Assembly: GCA_900543525.1 (NCBI GenBank)
Contig: UQRS01000035.1
Span: forward strand, 1-22,200
Direction of reading: 5' to 3'
DNA: 22,200 nt
DNA from: an uncultured Oscillospiraceae bacterium
GTDB taxonomy: Bacteria; Bacillota; Clostridia; Oscillospirales; Acutalibacteraceae
Each line of letters opens with the position of its first letter. Position 1 is the stretch's first letter. The notes below the pieces were generated by a model. The model searched no databases and was not told the origin of the DNA. It saw nothing but the letters and a program-made list of their open reading frames with translations. Positions 14,152 to 22,158 of this stretch are shown piece by piece. The position numbers and the translations under genes are program-made.

Positions 14152-14823
14152 ATGTACCGTATTTTTCTGGTTGAGGACGATGACAGCATCGCCGGCAGCA
14201 TTATCCGCCATCTGGAGGGCTGGGGCTTCACGGCCGTACGCGCCCAGGATTATCAGAATATACTGTCCGCCTTCGTCGCCTGCGACCCGCAGCTCGTGCT
14301 GCTGGACATCTCCCTGCCGTTTGCCGGCGGCTACCATTGGTGTGAGGAGATCCGCCGTATTTCCAAGGTGCCGATCATCTTCATCTCCTCCGCGGCCGAC
14401 AATATGAATATCGTGATGGCCGTCTCGGCCGGGGCGGACGACTTTATCGCCAAGCCCTTTGACCTTCCCGTTCTGACGGCCAAGATTCAGGCTGTCCTGC
14501 GCCGGGCCTACGCCTTCGCCGGACAAAGCCCGGTCGCCGAGCTGGACGGCCTCCTCTTCAACCGGGAGGAGAGCAGCGTAGCCTGCGCCGGGAAAAAGGC
14601 GGTTCTGACCAAAAATGAATGCCGCATCCTTTCCCTCCTGCTGGAAAACCGGGGAAAAATTGTCAGCCGGGACACCCTGATGATCCGCCTGTGGGAGACG
14701 GACAGCTTTGTGGATGAAAACACCCTCTCGGTCAATGTGGCGCGGCTGCGCAAAAAGCTCGGCGAAATCGGGGCGAGCGGCGTCATCCGAACCAGGAAGG
14801 GAATGGGCTATATCATAGAATGA
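14152..14823 (+). CDS. OmpR-type response regulator, BceR-like
   Basis: 223 residues. The receiver (1-118) carries acidic residues in VEDDDS, phospho-acceptor D52 in LVLLDISLP, S80 and K101 in AKPFD. A winged-helix DNA-binding domain spans about 125-223 (LTKNECRILSLLLENRGKIVSRDTLMIRLWETDSFVDENTLSVNVARLRKKL). The receiver wording (GYHWCEEIRRISKVPIIFISSAADNMN) is typical of the BceR/VraR-like group that controls responses to bacitracin and other cell-wall peptides. The stop codon overlaps the histidine kinase start by four bases (ATGA), indicating translational coupling. A sigma-A promoter lies upstream. Confidence 0.93.
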   Translation: MYRIFLVEDDDSIAGSIIRHLEGWGFTAVRAQDYQNILSAFVACDPQLVLLDISLPFAGGYHWCEEIRRISKVPIIFISSAADNMNIVMAVSAGADDFIAKPFDLPVLTAKIQAVLRRAYAFAGQSPVAELDGLLFNREESSVACAGKKAVLTKNECRILSLLLENRGKIVSRDTLMIRLWETDSFVDENTLSVNVARLRKKLGEIGASGVIRTRKGMGYIIE

Positions 14824-15827
14824 AGAAAACGGATTTTTTGAAAACGCTGGCCGCCTACCTCCGCGAGCACAAGGGGGCTGTCATACTGTATCTTGTGTTT
14901 CTCGGCTTGTTTTTGCTGGTTTTCTCCCTCTACTCGATCGAGGCGGAGGCCATCCTCTACGCCGCGGGGCTTTGCGGCTTTGCGGCGCTGCTTTACGCCG
15001 CCTTTGATTTTTCAAAATTCTACCGGCGGCATCGCACGCTTGAGGCCATCGCCCGGCAGATCTGCTATGAGGCCTCCGCCCTGCCCGAGCCGGACGGCCT
15101 TTTGCTATCCGACTATGACCGGCTGGTGCGCACCCTGTTTGCCGAGACGCAGCGTCTGACTGCCGAGGCGGCGCGGGCAGGGCGGGAGCGAAACGACTAC
15201 TACACCATGTGGGTGCACCAAATCAAGACGCCGATCGCCGCCATGCGCCTTCTGCTGCAGGAGGGGGATGCGCCGCTTCAGTCCGCCGCCATCTCGGCCG
15301 AGCTGCTGCGAATTGAGCAGTATGCCGGAATGGCGCTTTCCTACCTCCGGCTGGAGAGCGACTCGACCGACTATGTGATTCAGCGCTGCCCGCTCGACGG
15401 CATCGTGCGGACGGCGGTGCGGAAATACGCCCCCCTCTTCATCCGCAAGAAGCTCTCCCTCGAGCTGGAGGTGGAGGAAATTTCCGTCCTCACCGATGAG
15501 AAATGGCTGCTGTTTGTTATAGAGCAGATTCTCTCCAACGCTTTGAAATACACCTCCAGCGGGAAAATCCGCATCTATACTCGCGGCAGCGACCTTGTGA
15601 TTGAAGATACCGGCATCGGCATCGCGGCGGAAGATCTGCCCCGCGTCGGGCAAAAGGGCTTCACCGGAGTAAACGGCCGGATCGACCGCCGCTCCACCGG
15701 GCTGGGACTCTACCTCTGCCGGCAGGCGCTCTCCCGCCTTTCGCACACCATGACGATCGAGTCGGAGCCGGGGCGCGGCACCCGGGTCACACTGGGGCTT
15801 GGCACCGACCCCCTCACCGTAGAATAG
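14820..15827 (+). CDS. Intramembrane-sensing histidine kinase, BceS-like
   Basis: 335 residues. Two transmembrane helices (about 19-38 and 43-62) with almost no extracellular loop mark the intramembrane-sensing class. The phospho-acceptor His is H133 in MWVHQIKTPIAAM. The ATPase domain has the N box (QILSNALKYT, N240), G1 (IEDTGIGI) and G2 (STGLGLYL). In this family sensing normally requires a BceAB-type ABC transporter that binds the peptide. No transporter gene accompanies it: a terminator follows within 50 bases and the next gene is convergent. Either its transporter lies elsewhere or this is an orphan system. The start overlaps the regulator stop. Confidence 0.93.
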   Translation: MKKTDFLKTLAAYLREHKGAVILYLVFLGLFLLVFSLYSIEAEAILYAAGLCGFAALLYAAFDFSKFYRRHRTLEAIARQICYEASALPEPDGLLLSDYDRLVRTLFAETQRLTAEAARAGRERNDYYTMWVHQIKTPIAAMRLLLQEGDAPLQSAAISAELLRIEQYAGMALSYLRLESDSTDYVIQRCPLDGIVRTAVRKYAPLFIRKKLSLELEVEEISVLTDEKWLLFVIEQILSNALKYTSSGKIRIYTRGSDLVIEDTGIGIAAEDLPRVGQKGFTGVNGRIDRRSTGLGLYLCRQALSRLSHTMTIESEPGRGTRVTLGLGTDPLTVE

Positions 15828-15873
15828 GAAAAATCCTCAAAGAAAACCGCGCATCCGGTTCATTCCACAGACA

Positions 15874-15906
15874 AAACCGCACCCGGAATTTTTCCGGGTG
15901 CGGTTT
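15874..15906. terminator. Bidirectional terminator between two convergent genes
   Basis: AAACCGCACCCGGAA (15874-15888) pairs with TTCCGGGTGCGGTTT (15892-15906). It lies between the kinase gene (+) and the dockerin/GH130 gene (-), with A/T runs at both stem bases, so it can serve both. Confidence 0.88.
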
Positions 15907-15948
15907 GTTGCTTTCAGGATACAGCCCTGTGCAGAGGGAAAAGACCGA

Positions 15949-18900
15949 TCAGCCGCCCTTTACAATCTGCTCGCGCAGCGCCACCACGTCGGAGACGGTA
16001 AGCCGATCGTCCCCGATCAGATTTCCGGCGATAAATTCCCGATCGGTCCAGCTTCCCTGCACGATCAGCCGGCGCAGCGCCACCACGTCGGAGACGGTCA
16101 CGAACCCATCGTCGTTGACATCTCCCATCAGGATGTCGGCAAAGACAAAGTTGTAAACGTATGCGGCCGTGTCGGTCGCAAAGGCGAGGGTGTACCGCCC
16201 CTCCTCCACCGCGTCCAGCGGGAGAGTGAAGGTCAGGCGGCCGTCGGCGTCGGGGTCAAGCTGCCCGATCCAGCAGACCTCCTTCGCAAAGGCGAGATAG
16301 TCGCTGCCGTCCTTCGCGCTGTCGGCGGCCGCGTATCCGGGCTTCAGGCAGAGGATCGACATCGCCTTTTCGGCGGCGGCCGGCAGATTCAGCTGAATCT
16401 CGGCCGTTTTTTGCCTGGGGTCGGCGGTCACATGAATTTCCTCTTTTCCGAGGGAGGCGGCCGCCGCCCGGCGGAGCTGCGCGTCACCGGTCATCTCACT
16501 GTTATAGACGCCGAACTCCCAGACCGAGTTGCCCCACTTGGTCGCCCGCGTCTCGCAGTAGAGGCGGACATAGCGCGCCTCCGTCTTATCAAAGTCGAGG
16601 GTTACAAGGCCGCCTGCGCCGTCGGTTACCGACGCTACCGTTTTAAAGTCCGAGTCGGCCGTACCGTCGGCCGAAACCTCAATCCGGTAGCGGGAGGCAT
16701 AGGCCGTCTCCCAATCAATCGAAACCTGATTGATCGTCGTAACTTCGCCCAGGTCGACCATCAACCACTGATTATCCTCCTCTGCCGACGCCCAGCGGCT
16801 GCTGTTGTCGCCGTCGACCGCCTTGTCGGGGGAGACCTCCGCCTTTTCATAAGAGCTGGCGGTCGCCGTCTTTCCCAGCGCGAAATTGGGGGGAGACCAT
16901 GGCTCCATCCCGGCCGCGGCAGCAATCGGCGCGCGCGCCGCATCCCACAGGAAGGCCTTTACCGCGTATCGCGTCATATCGTCGCTCTTTGGCACAGTGA
17001 GGCCGGGGGTGCGCAGGGTCACGGTTTTTCCCGCGGCCAGCGCCAGCGTCTGTGTCTCCACCGTCCAGTCGGTCAGCACCCCGTCGGTGTACAGGGCGAG
17101 GATCAGGCTGAGCTCGGCCGTCGTATCATAATACCCGGTCAGGTCGATTTCAGCCGTCAGCTCTCCGGCCGCGACCGCCTGCCGCTCCTCCCCGTCCACG
17201 AGAAAACGCGGCTGCCCGGCGCTGCACATGCCGGTCGCCGTCACCTCGCAAACGGCCGCCGCAAAGGTGTCGGGATGGATGGCTATGATGACGCCGCTGC
17301 CCGCGCCGTCCGCCTCAACCGCGACGGTCGTCTTCCCGGTCGCCGCGTCATAGGAGCTGTCGGTGATCCGGATCTCCGGATTGGTCGAAACAAACCGCAG
17401 CTCCGCCTTCGGCACATCTTTGCCGAGCGTGGCCGAAAGCGCCGCCGGCTGCCCCGCGTGTACGGTCAGGCTGGTGGAGGAGAGGCCTACCTCCCCTTCC
17501 TCCGGGAGGTTCGCACGCGGGTCCCAGGTGGCTACCGCAAGGCGGGAATCGGCCGTGCCGTAATAAATGTACCAGATGTCGTTGTAGTAAATCAGCCCCT
17601 CCACAAAGCAGACGTTGTTGACCAGCCCCTCCAGCTCATAATCCTCCTCCGGATACATGAAATAGGACATGGAGCGGTGAATGAGCTTTGTGGGATCATC
17701 CTTGTCGAACACGACCTGCCCCGGGCAATAGGCCCGGTTGGCCAGCATCGGATCGCCGTTCCCGTCGGGAGAATCGTTGGCGCAGTTGTAGAGCATGAAG
17801 ATGCCGTCATCGGTATAAATCGCGGCCGGGCCCGGCTCGACCAGATAGCTGTCGTACATGCCCTTGCGCGGCTTCATGACCGAGACCAGCCGGCCGTTTT
17901 CATCCTCCAGCGGCGTCCAGTGGATCAGGTCGTCGGAGTAAGCCATGAAGAAATCCGACTCACCCCAGTACATCCAGAATTTTCCGTCGTCCATCCGCTT
18001 TGCAATCTGCTTGCCGTCGACGATTTCGGTAATCACCGATCCCGATTTGGACCAGGTGTCCCGGTACTTCCCGTCATACGCGTCGGCAAAGGTCAGGCCG
18101 TGCTTCTCCCAGGTGATCAGATCGTCGGAGGAGGCGACCATCAGCCGGGCGACAGAGCCGTTATATCCGGTATAGTAAATATAGTATTTGCCGTCCGGCC
18201 CCGCAACCACGCGGGGATCCTCGCAGCCGCCGCCCCACTCATACTCGTTATAGGTGTTGTCGGGATAGAGTACCGGCGTGTCCCGCCGGGTGAAGCTGAG
18301 GCCGTCCGCGCTCGTGGCCAGCCCGACGCGGGAGGTCTTTTTCTCGGTATTATCCTGCGCCCGGTAGAGCAGGTTGATGACCCCGTCCTTGACGATCGCG
18401 GTCGGGTTGTAGAGGGAGAGATCGGTCCACAGAATCTCCTTCCCCCAGACCGGGCAGGTAAATTTGTCGGTCGTGTTCGGCTCAAGAATCGGGTTGCTCT
18501 CGTCCGCCTTCACAAACGGCCCCATCCCCCAGGAGGGATAGTCCCCACACTCAAAAAGCTGGATTTCACCAAGCTGGGTGTGGGCGTTTCCGCCGTTTTC
18601 GGTAATCTCCAGCTTATAGCTGCTGTAGGCGGCGTCGGGCGCAAATTCAAAAATCCTTTTAAGCTTGCGGCCATAGAAAACCTCCCCCTTACGGGCGTCA
18701 AGCAGCGTCCAGCTCTCCCCGTCATTGGAGCCGTAGAGGTTCCAGCTTTTCGGGTCGCGGTCGGCATCGTCGTTGGCCGAAACAAGCGCGTATTTGGTAA
18801 TATAATACCGCGCGCCGCCGGCAAAAGAATAGGTCACCGAAACCGACGAGGTATTGCGAACCAGCCATTTGGTAGAGGCCGAATTGTCAAACGCCTTGGA

Positions 18901-19371
18901 AACGTCCTCCCCATCCGGGGAATCGGTCATGCTGGCCTCGGCCGTACCGCCGGCCGCGCGGTTGATCATCTCGCTCTCCTCCAACGCCGCGCCGACGCTG
19001 ACCGAGCAGATGTCGGTGGCATAGCTGTCCTCACTCACCGCGATCACGCTGCCGGAGGTGTTCTCCCCGGTCGAGACGGTAACGCTCGTCTTGCCCGTAT
19101 CGGCGTCGAATACGGGATCGGAAAGCAGGATCGCGCTGTCGGTAGCGACAAAGTGCACGCGCTTATTCTGCGTGCTGTCGGGAAGCACCTGCGCCGTCAG
19201 GGTCGCGCTTTCCCCCGCATCGAAGGACAGGCTGTGCCTATCCAGCAGGACGCGCGACGCCGCCCCCTCTACCGCTTCTCCTGCGGCAGAGGCCAGCATA
19301 CTCGCCGGCTGCAGCACAAGGCAGAGGGACACCACCGTCCCGGCAATTTTCTGAATCATCTGGGTCTTCAT
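15949..19371 (-). CDS. Secreted dockerin-bearing GH130-type mannoside enzyme
   Basis: 1140 residues. Signal peptide 1-30; bacterial Ig-like domain about 38-127; a first F5/8-type C (CBM32-like) domain about 135-275 (SASTKWLV, NLYGSNDGESWTLL); a GH130-type five-blade beta-propeller about 285-620; a second Ig-like domain 628-712; an unassigned beta domain 715-822; a second F5/8-type C domain 825-957 (AVDGDNSSRWASAEEDNQWLMVDLGE); another beta domain; and a type I dockerin 1083-1140. GH130 marks include NPTAIVKDGVINLLYRA, GGCEDPRV, LVEPGPAAIY and YYGTADSRLAVA. GH130 enzymes are mannosyl phosphorylases or beta-mannosidases; which one cannot be settled here. The second dockerin repeat is degenerate (GNLIGDDRLTVSDVV). 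ATG 19371 has GAGGAG upstream. The gene stands alone, with its own promoter and a shared terminator. Confidence 0.92.
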   Translation of the reverse strand: MKTQMIQKIAGTVVSLCLVLQPASMLASAAGEAVEGAASRVLLDRHSLSFDAGESATLTAQVLPDSTQNKRVHFVATDSAILLSDPVFDADTGKTSVTVSTGENTSGSVIAVSEDSYATDICSVSVGAALEESEMINRAAGGTAEASMTDSPDGEDVSKAFDNSASTKWLVRNTSSVSVTYSFAGGARYYITKYALVSANDDADRDPKSWNLYGSNDGESWTLLDARKGEVFYGRKLKRIFEFAPDAAYSSYKLEITENGGNAHTQLGEIQLFECGDYPSWGMGPFVKADESNPILEPNTTDKFTCPVWGKEILWTDLSLYNPTAIVKDGVINLLYRAQDNTEKKTSRVGLATSADGLSFTRRDTPVLYPDNTYNEYEWGGGCEDPRVVAGPDGKYYIYYTGYNGSVARLMVASSDDLITWEKHGLTFADAYDGKYRDTWSKSGSVITEIVDGKQIAKRMDDGKFWMYWGESDFFMAYSDDLIHWTPLEDENGRLVSVMKPRKGMYDSYLVEPGPAAIYTDDGIFMLYNCANDSPDGNGDPMLANRAYCPGQVVFDKDDPTKLIHRSMSYFMYPEEDYELEGLVNNVCFVEGLIYYNDIWYIYYGTADSRLAVATWDPRANLPEEGEVGLSSTSLTVHAGQPAALSATLGKDVPKAELRFVSTNPEIRITDSSYDAATGKTTVAVEADGAGSGVIIAIHPDTFAAAVCEVTATGMCSAGQPRFLVDGEERQAVAAGELTAEIDLTGYYDTTAELSLILALYTDGVLTDWTVETQTLALAAGKTVTLRTPGLTVPKSDDMTRYAVKAFLWDAARAPIAAAAGMEPWSPPNFALGKTATASSYEKAEVSPDKAVDGDNSSRWASAEEDNQWLMVDLGEVTTINQVSIDWETAYASRYRIEVSADGTADSDFKTVASVTDGAGGLVTLDFDKTEARYVRLYCETRATKWGNSVWEFGVYNSEMTGDAQLRRAAAASLGKEEIHVTADPRQKTAEIQLNLPAAAEKAMSILCLKPGYAAADSAKDGSDYLAFAKEVCWIGQLDPDADGRLTFTLPLDAVEEGRYTLAFATDTAAYVYNFVFADILMGDVNDDGFVTVSDVVALRRLIVQGSWTDREFIAGNLIGDDRLTVSDVVALREQIVKGG

Positions 19372-19431
19372 ACGCTCTCACTCCTCAAAAAATCAATCGG
19401 ACTGTAGACTGTAACAGGACTGCTGCGAGTT

Positions 19432-19445
19432 AAAAACCGGTTTTT
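19432..19445. promoter_or_regulatory. Perfect 14-bp palindrome, possible operator
   Basis: AAAAACCGGTTTTT lies just downstream of the predicted -10 box and about 60 bases before the start codon of the GH130-type gene. Its position around the predicted transcript start fits a repressor site. No regulator gene is adjacent. Confidence 0.4.
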
Positions 19446-19453
19446 CTGTAAAT

Positions 19454-19483
19454 ATTATGCAGAACCGCCAACTTGAAAATCAA
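19454..19483 (-). promoter_or_regulatory. Candidate promoter of the dockerin/GH130 gene
   Basis: Minus strand: TTGATT (19483-19478), 18 bases, CATAAT (19459-19454), preceded by AT-rich sequence (ATATATATT) that could act as an UP element. Its leader to the ATG would be about 75 nt. Confidence 0.45.
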
Positions 19484-19571
19484 TATATATTTACTTGATT
19501 TTTTAGCTCTCGCGCAACTATTTTTACCGTATCGGAGGGCAGCGGGAGGCAGAAGCCGCGTCTTCGGCCAT

Positions 19572-19615
19572 AAAAAAACCGGAGACGCGCACATAAAGCA
19601 TGTGCACATCTCCGG
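19572..19615 (-). terminator. Terminator after the C39-like gene
   Basis: Minus strand: CCGGAGA (19615-19609), an inner GCACAT/ATGTGC stem, TCTCCGG (19585-19579), then seven T (19578-19572). This is a clean intrinsic terminator for the antiporter/C39 transcript. The rest of 19372-19691 holds only the promoter region of the GH130-type gene. Confidence 0.92.
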
Positions 19616-19691
19616 ATTACAGGCTGAAAAAATTTCTGTCAAGGCCGGCCGCAAAAAGCCGGCGGTCGGCAGTTTCCGGTTTGGCCGGGGC

Positions 19692-20294
19692 TTATCTCTT
19701 TTTCAGAGAGACCGCCTGCATCCCCTGCTCTTTATACCGCTGTTCGGTCAGCGCACGGGGATAGGCCACACAGCCGTGGTTTTCATACGGGTCGTTGAAG
19801 AAATACTGCTCCGCATCATAGCCGACCAGCAGCATGCAGTGCTCATTCGAGCGCCAGGTGAAGATGTCTCCCCCCTCCAGCAGGCGCCATGAGGGGCCGA
19901 CAATACTCGGCCGCAGATCCATACAGGCCCAGAGGATCACCGGCATCTCCCGGTCGATATACGCGGCCAGAAGGTCGGAGATTTCCCGCCCGGTCTCATT
20001 CTGCACCGCGTATCGGTCGGACACAATCCGTTCCAGCGCGCGGGCAATCACCGGCGCGTAGCAGCCGAAGGAGTCCGGGTCATACGGACTCCCCGCAAAG
20101 GCGCGGCGCGGGTCGGGGCCGTAGAGCAGCCCCTCCCTCTCCTCAAACACCTGCCGGTCGAGATATTCCTCAATAAAGCCGTCGACCGAAACCGCATAGC
20201 CGAGATACTGCAAAAGCATGACGGTCGACACACTCTCGCACCCGGTCGGCCAGCGCGGCTTCTGCCCGATATACGGAACGTCCAGCTTACGCAT
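19692..20294 (-). CDS. C39-like cysteine peptidase-family protein
   Basis: 200 residues, no signal peptide or membrane segment. It fits the Peptidase_C39_2/papain-like group: DVPYIGQKPRWPTGCESVSTVMLLQYLG with candidate catalytic C19, NEHCMLLVGYD with H152, and YFFNDPY with D168. The triad therefore looks intact. Known relatives process leader peptides or have unknown targets; the target here is unknown. The ATG (20294) overlaps the last eight bases of the antiporter gene (GATGCGTAAG), so the two are co-transcribed and probably translationally coupled. Lack of an export signal implies a cytoplasmic product, which is odd for a stand-alone C39 domain. A clear terminator follows. Confidence 0.85.
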   Translation of the reverse strand: MRKLDVPYIGQKPRWPTGCESVSTVMLLQYLGYAVSVDGFIEEYLDRQVFEEREGLLYGPDPRRAFAGSPYDPDSFGCYAPVIARALERIVSDRYAVQNETGREISDLLAAYIDREMPVILWACMDLRPSIVGPSWRLLEGGDIFTWRSNEHCMLLVGYDAEQYFFNDPYENHGCVAYPRALTEQRYKEQGMQAVSLKKR

Positions 20295-21837
20295 CGGCAG
20301 AGGCCGCCTCGCCGTCGTCCGCCTTTCCGGCGTTCTTTTTATCCAGCAGCCACCGGATCAGATAGAGCGCGCCGATCAAGATGGCCAGGCTGGCCACAAG
20401 CGCAATAATCCAGTTCTTGCAAACCGCGGCAATGATGTACCCGATCACGCAGACGCCGGCCACCACCATGGCATACTGCATCTGGGTCTGCACATGGTTG
20501 ATGTGGTTGCACTGCGCGCCGGCCGAAGACATGATGGTGGTGTCGGATATGGGCGAGACGTGGTCGCCGCAAACCGCACCGGCCAGAACGGCCGAAACCG
20601 AGATAATCATCATCTCCAGATTGGCGCCGCTGAAGAGGCTGACGACAATCGGAACCAGAATGGCGAAGGTACCCCAGGAGGTACCGGTCGAAAATCCGAG
20701 GAACAGCGCCACAAGGAACATGATGGCCGGCGCCAGGAGGCTGGCCGCCGCATGCGAGCCGACCGCTCCGCCGACGAAGGTGCCAATCTCAAGCACGTCG
20801 CCGACGCCCTTGAGCGTCCAGGCGAAAATCAGCACGGTCACGGCCGGAACCATCAGCTTAAAGCCGTCGACCAATCCGCTCATAAAGACGGAGAATTTCA
20901 TGATCCGCCGCGGCAGATACAAAAGCAGCATGAAGATCAGGGTAACAAAGGTAGAGAAGATCAGGCTGACCTCGGCGTCGCAGCCGGCAAACGCGTCAAT
21001 CACATTGGTCGCGCCATCCAGATAGCCGGTATAAATCATGGCGCCGATCGCCGTAACGATCAGAACCGCCACCGGCAGAACCAGGTCAAACACCCGACCC
21101 TTCGGGTTGCCCTTTTCCTCCTCGAGCGCCTCAAACTCCTCCGCGCCGGAGGTGAAGAGGTCGCCCTTCTCGGCATTACGCTCATGCTTTTTCATGAGGC
21201 CGTAATCAAACTTGAACAGAATGACAAACAACACCATGGCAATGGTCAGCAGGGCATAGAGGTTATAGGGGATCGTCCGCAAAAACAGCTGGAATCCGGT
21301 GATTCCGGCATCCTCCGGCACATAGGAGTTGACCGCGGCCGCCCAGCTGGAGATCGGCGCGATGATGCAGACCGGCGCTGCCGTCGCGTCGATGATATAC
21401 GCCAGCTTCGCGCGGGAGACCTTGTACTTATCGGTCACCGGCCGCATAACCGAGCCGACGGTCAGGCAGTTGAAATAGTCGTCGACGAAGATCAGCAGGC
21501 CAAGGCCGGTGGTCGCCAGCAGGGCGCTGCGCTTCGACCGGATTTTCCGCCCGGCCCAGTTGCCATAGGCGGCCGAACCGCCCGACTTGGCCAGAAGGAC
21601 AATGATCATGCCCAACATAATGTCAAAGATCAGGATGTTGAGATTCATGTTGTCCTTCATGATCTCGAACAGAGAAGTAAACGCCTGCCAGGGGTGAAAC
21701 CCGCTGTAGAAGAGCACGCCGACCACAATTCCGGCCAGCAGAGAGCTGTACACCTCTTTGGTCACAAAGGCCAGCACGATGGCCAGGATCGGCGGCACCA
21801 AAGACCACCAGGTTCCGATAAATATTGAACCGTCCAT
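20287..21837 (-). CDS. nhaC: NhaC-family Na+/H+ antiporter
   Basis: 516 residues with about a dozen hydrophobic helices, the usual NhaC length. Family signatures: WWSLVPPILAIVLAF at the N-terminus, LLIFVDDYFNCLTVGSVMRPV (about 115-135), GFSTGTSWGTFAI (about 381-393) and AGAVCGDHVSPISDTTIMSS (about 419-438). It exchanges Na+ for H+, or related solutes, across the plasma membrane for pH and ion control. A charged cytoplasmic loop (about 212-248) and an acidic tail are hydrophilic. I use ATG 21837; GTG 21843 is also in frame, but the GGAGG would lie only four bases from it against ten for the ATG. It is the first gene of a two-gene operon with the C39-like protein. Confidence 0.95.
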   Translation of the reverse strand: MDGSIFIGTWWSLVPPILAIVLAFVTKEVYSSLLAGIVVGVLFYSGFHPWQAFTSLFEIMKDNMNLNILIFDIMLGMIIVLLAKSGGSAAYGNWAGRKIRSKRSALLATTGLGLLIFVDDYFNCLTVGSVMRPVTDKYKVSRAKLAYIIDATAAPVCIIAPISSWAAAVNSYVPEDAGITGFQLFLRTIPYNLYALLTIAMVLFVILFKFDYGLMKKHERNAEKGDLFTSGAEEFEALEEEKGNPKGRVFDLVLPVAVLIVTAIGAMIYTGYLDGATNVIDAFAGCDAEVSLIFSTFVTLIFMLLLYLPRRIMKFSVFMSGLVDGFKLMVPAVTVLIFAWTLKGVGDVLEIGTFVGGAVGSHAAASLLAPAIMFLVALFLGFSTGTSWGTFAILVPIVVSLFSGANLEMMIISVSAVLAGAVCGDHVSPISDTTIMSSAGAQCNHINHVQTQMQYAMVVAGVCVIGYIIAAVCKNWIIALVASLAILIGALYLIRWLLDKKNAGKADDGEAASADA

Positions 21838-21887
21838 TTTCACAATTCCTCCACTTTTGATACGGCAAGCCGCATTTTTACTGAGAT

Positions 21888-21917
21888 ATCATACCACAAC
21901 CGCGGAGGGTATCACAA
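21888..21917 (-). promoter_or_regulatory. Sigma-A-type promoter for nhaC
   Basis: Minus strand: TTGTGA (21917-21912), 18 bases, then TATGAT (21893-21888) with an extended -10 TGG directly before it. Position is about 45-50 bases upstream of the start codon. Confidence 0.6.
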
Positions 21918-21975
21918 CAAAAAGATTACATCTTCGCCAAATTTCGCCGTTTTTTATGAATTAAACTGTTCAGCT

Positions 21976-22003
21976 TTGTATAATCCTTCAAAAATTGTAT
22001 AAT
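21976..22003. repeat. Two direct copies of TTGTATAAT, 19 bases apart
   Basis: TTGTATAAT at 21976-21984 and 21995-22003, centred two helical turns apart. They could form a plus-strand promoter (TTGTAT, 16 bases, TATAAT) reading toward the right edge, or a regulator site upstream of nhaC. No plus-strand gene is visible in the remaining 200 bases. Confidence 0.45.
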
Positions 22004-22040
22004 TATTAGGGATGATTTTTGGGATTGAGGGGTGGGAGGC

Positions 22041-22158
22041 GGGGTACTTTTGCGGAATATTTCCTATCCTGCTTACTGCAAAATTGGGGGTTTTGCGCTC
22101 ATGCCGCGGGGGTGGGGTGCTTTTGTGGTTGCTTTCTCTATCCAACTTACTGCAAAAT
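22041..22158. repeat. Direct repeat pair at the right edge
   Basis: A 44-45-base unit occurs at 22041-22084 and again at 22114-22158 (73-base period). Shared blocks are GGGGT-CTTTTG-GG, CTATCC and CTTACTGCAAAAT. An odd palindrome AAAGTTAAACTTT follows at 22184-22196. No gene is seen; the pattern may continue beyond the window. The opposite-strand frame over it is Pro/Arg-rich and unconvincing. Confidence 0.7.

Noticed and set aside
15898..19407. Very long plus-strand open frame opposite the GH130-type gene
   Set aside because: It is an antisense shadow caused by codon bias in a GC-rich gene. Its translation is Arg/Gly/Val-rich with no domain, whereas the minus strand has a signal peptide, GH130 motifs and a dockerin.
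20218..21828. 536-codon plus-strand frame opposite nhaC
   Set aside because: The translation is His/Asp/Arg/Gly-rich, the mirror of a hydrophobic membrane protein; it has no ribosome site or family motif.
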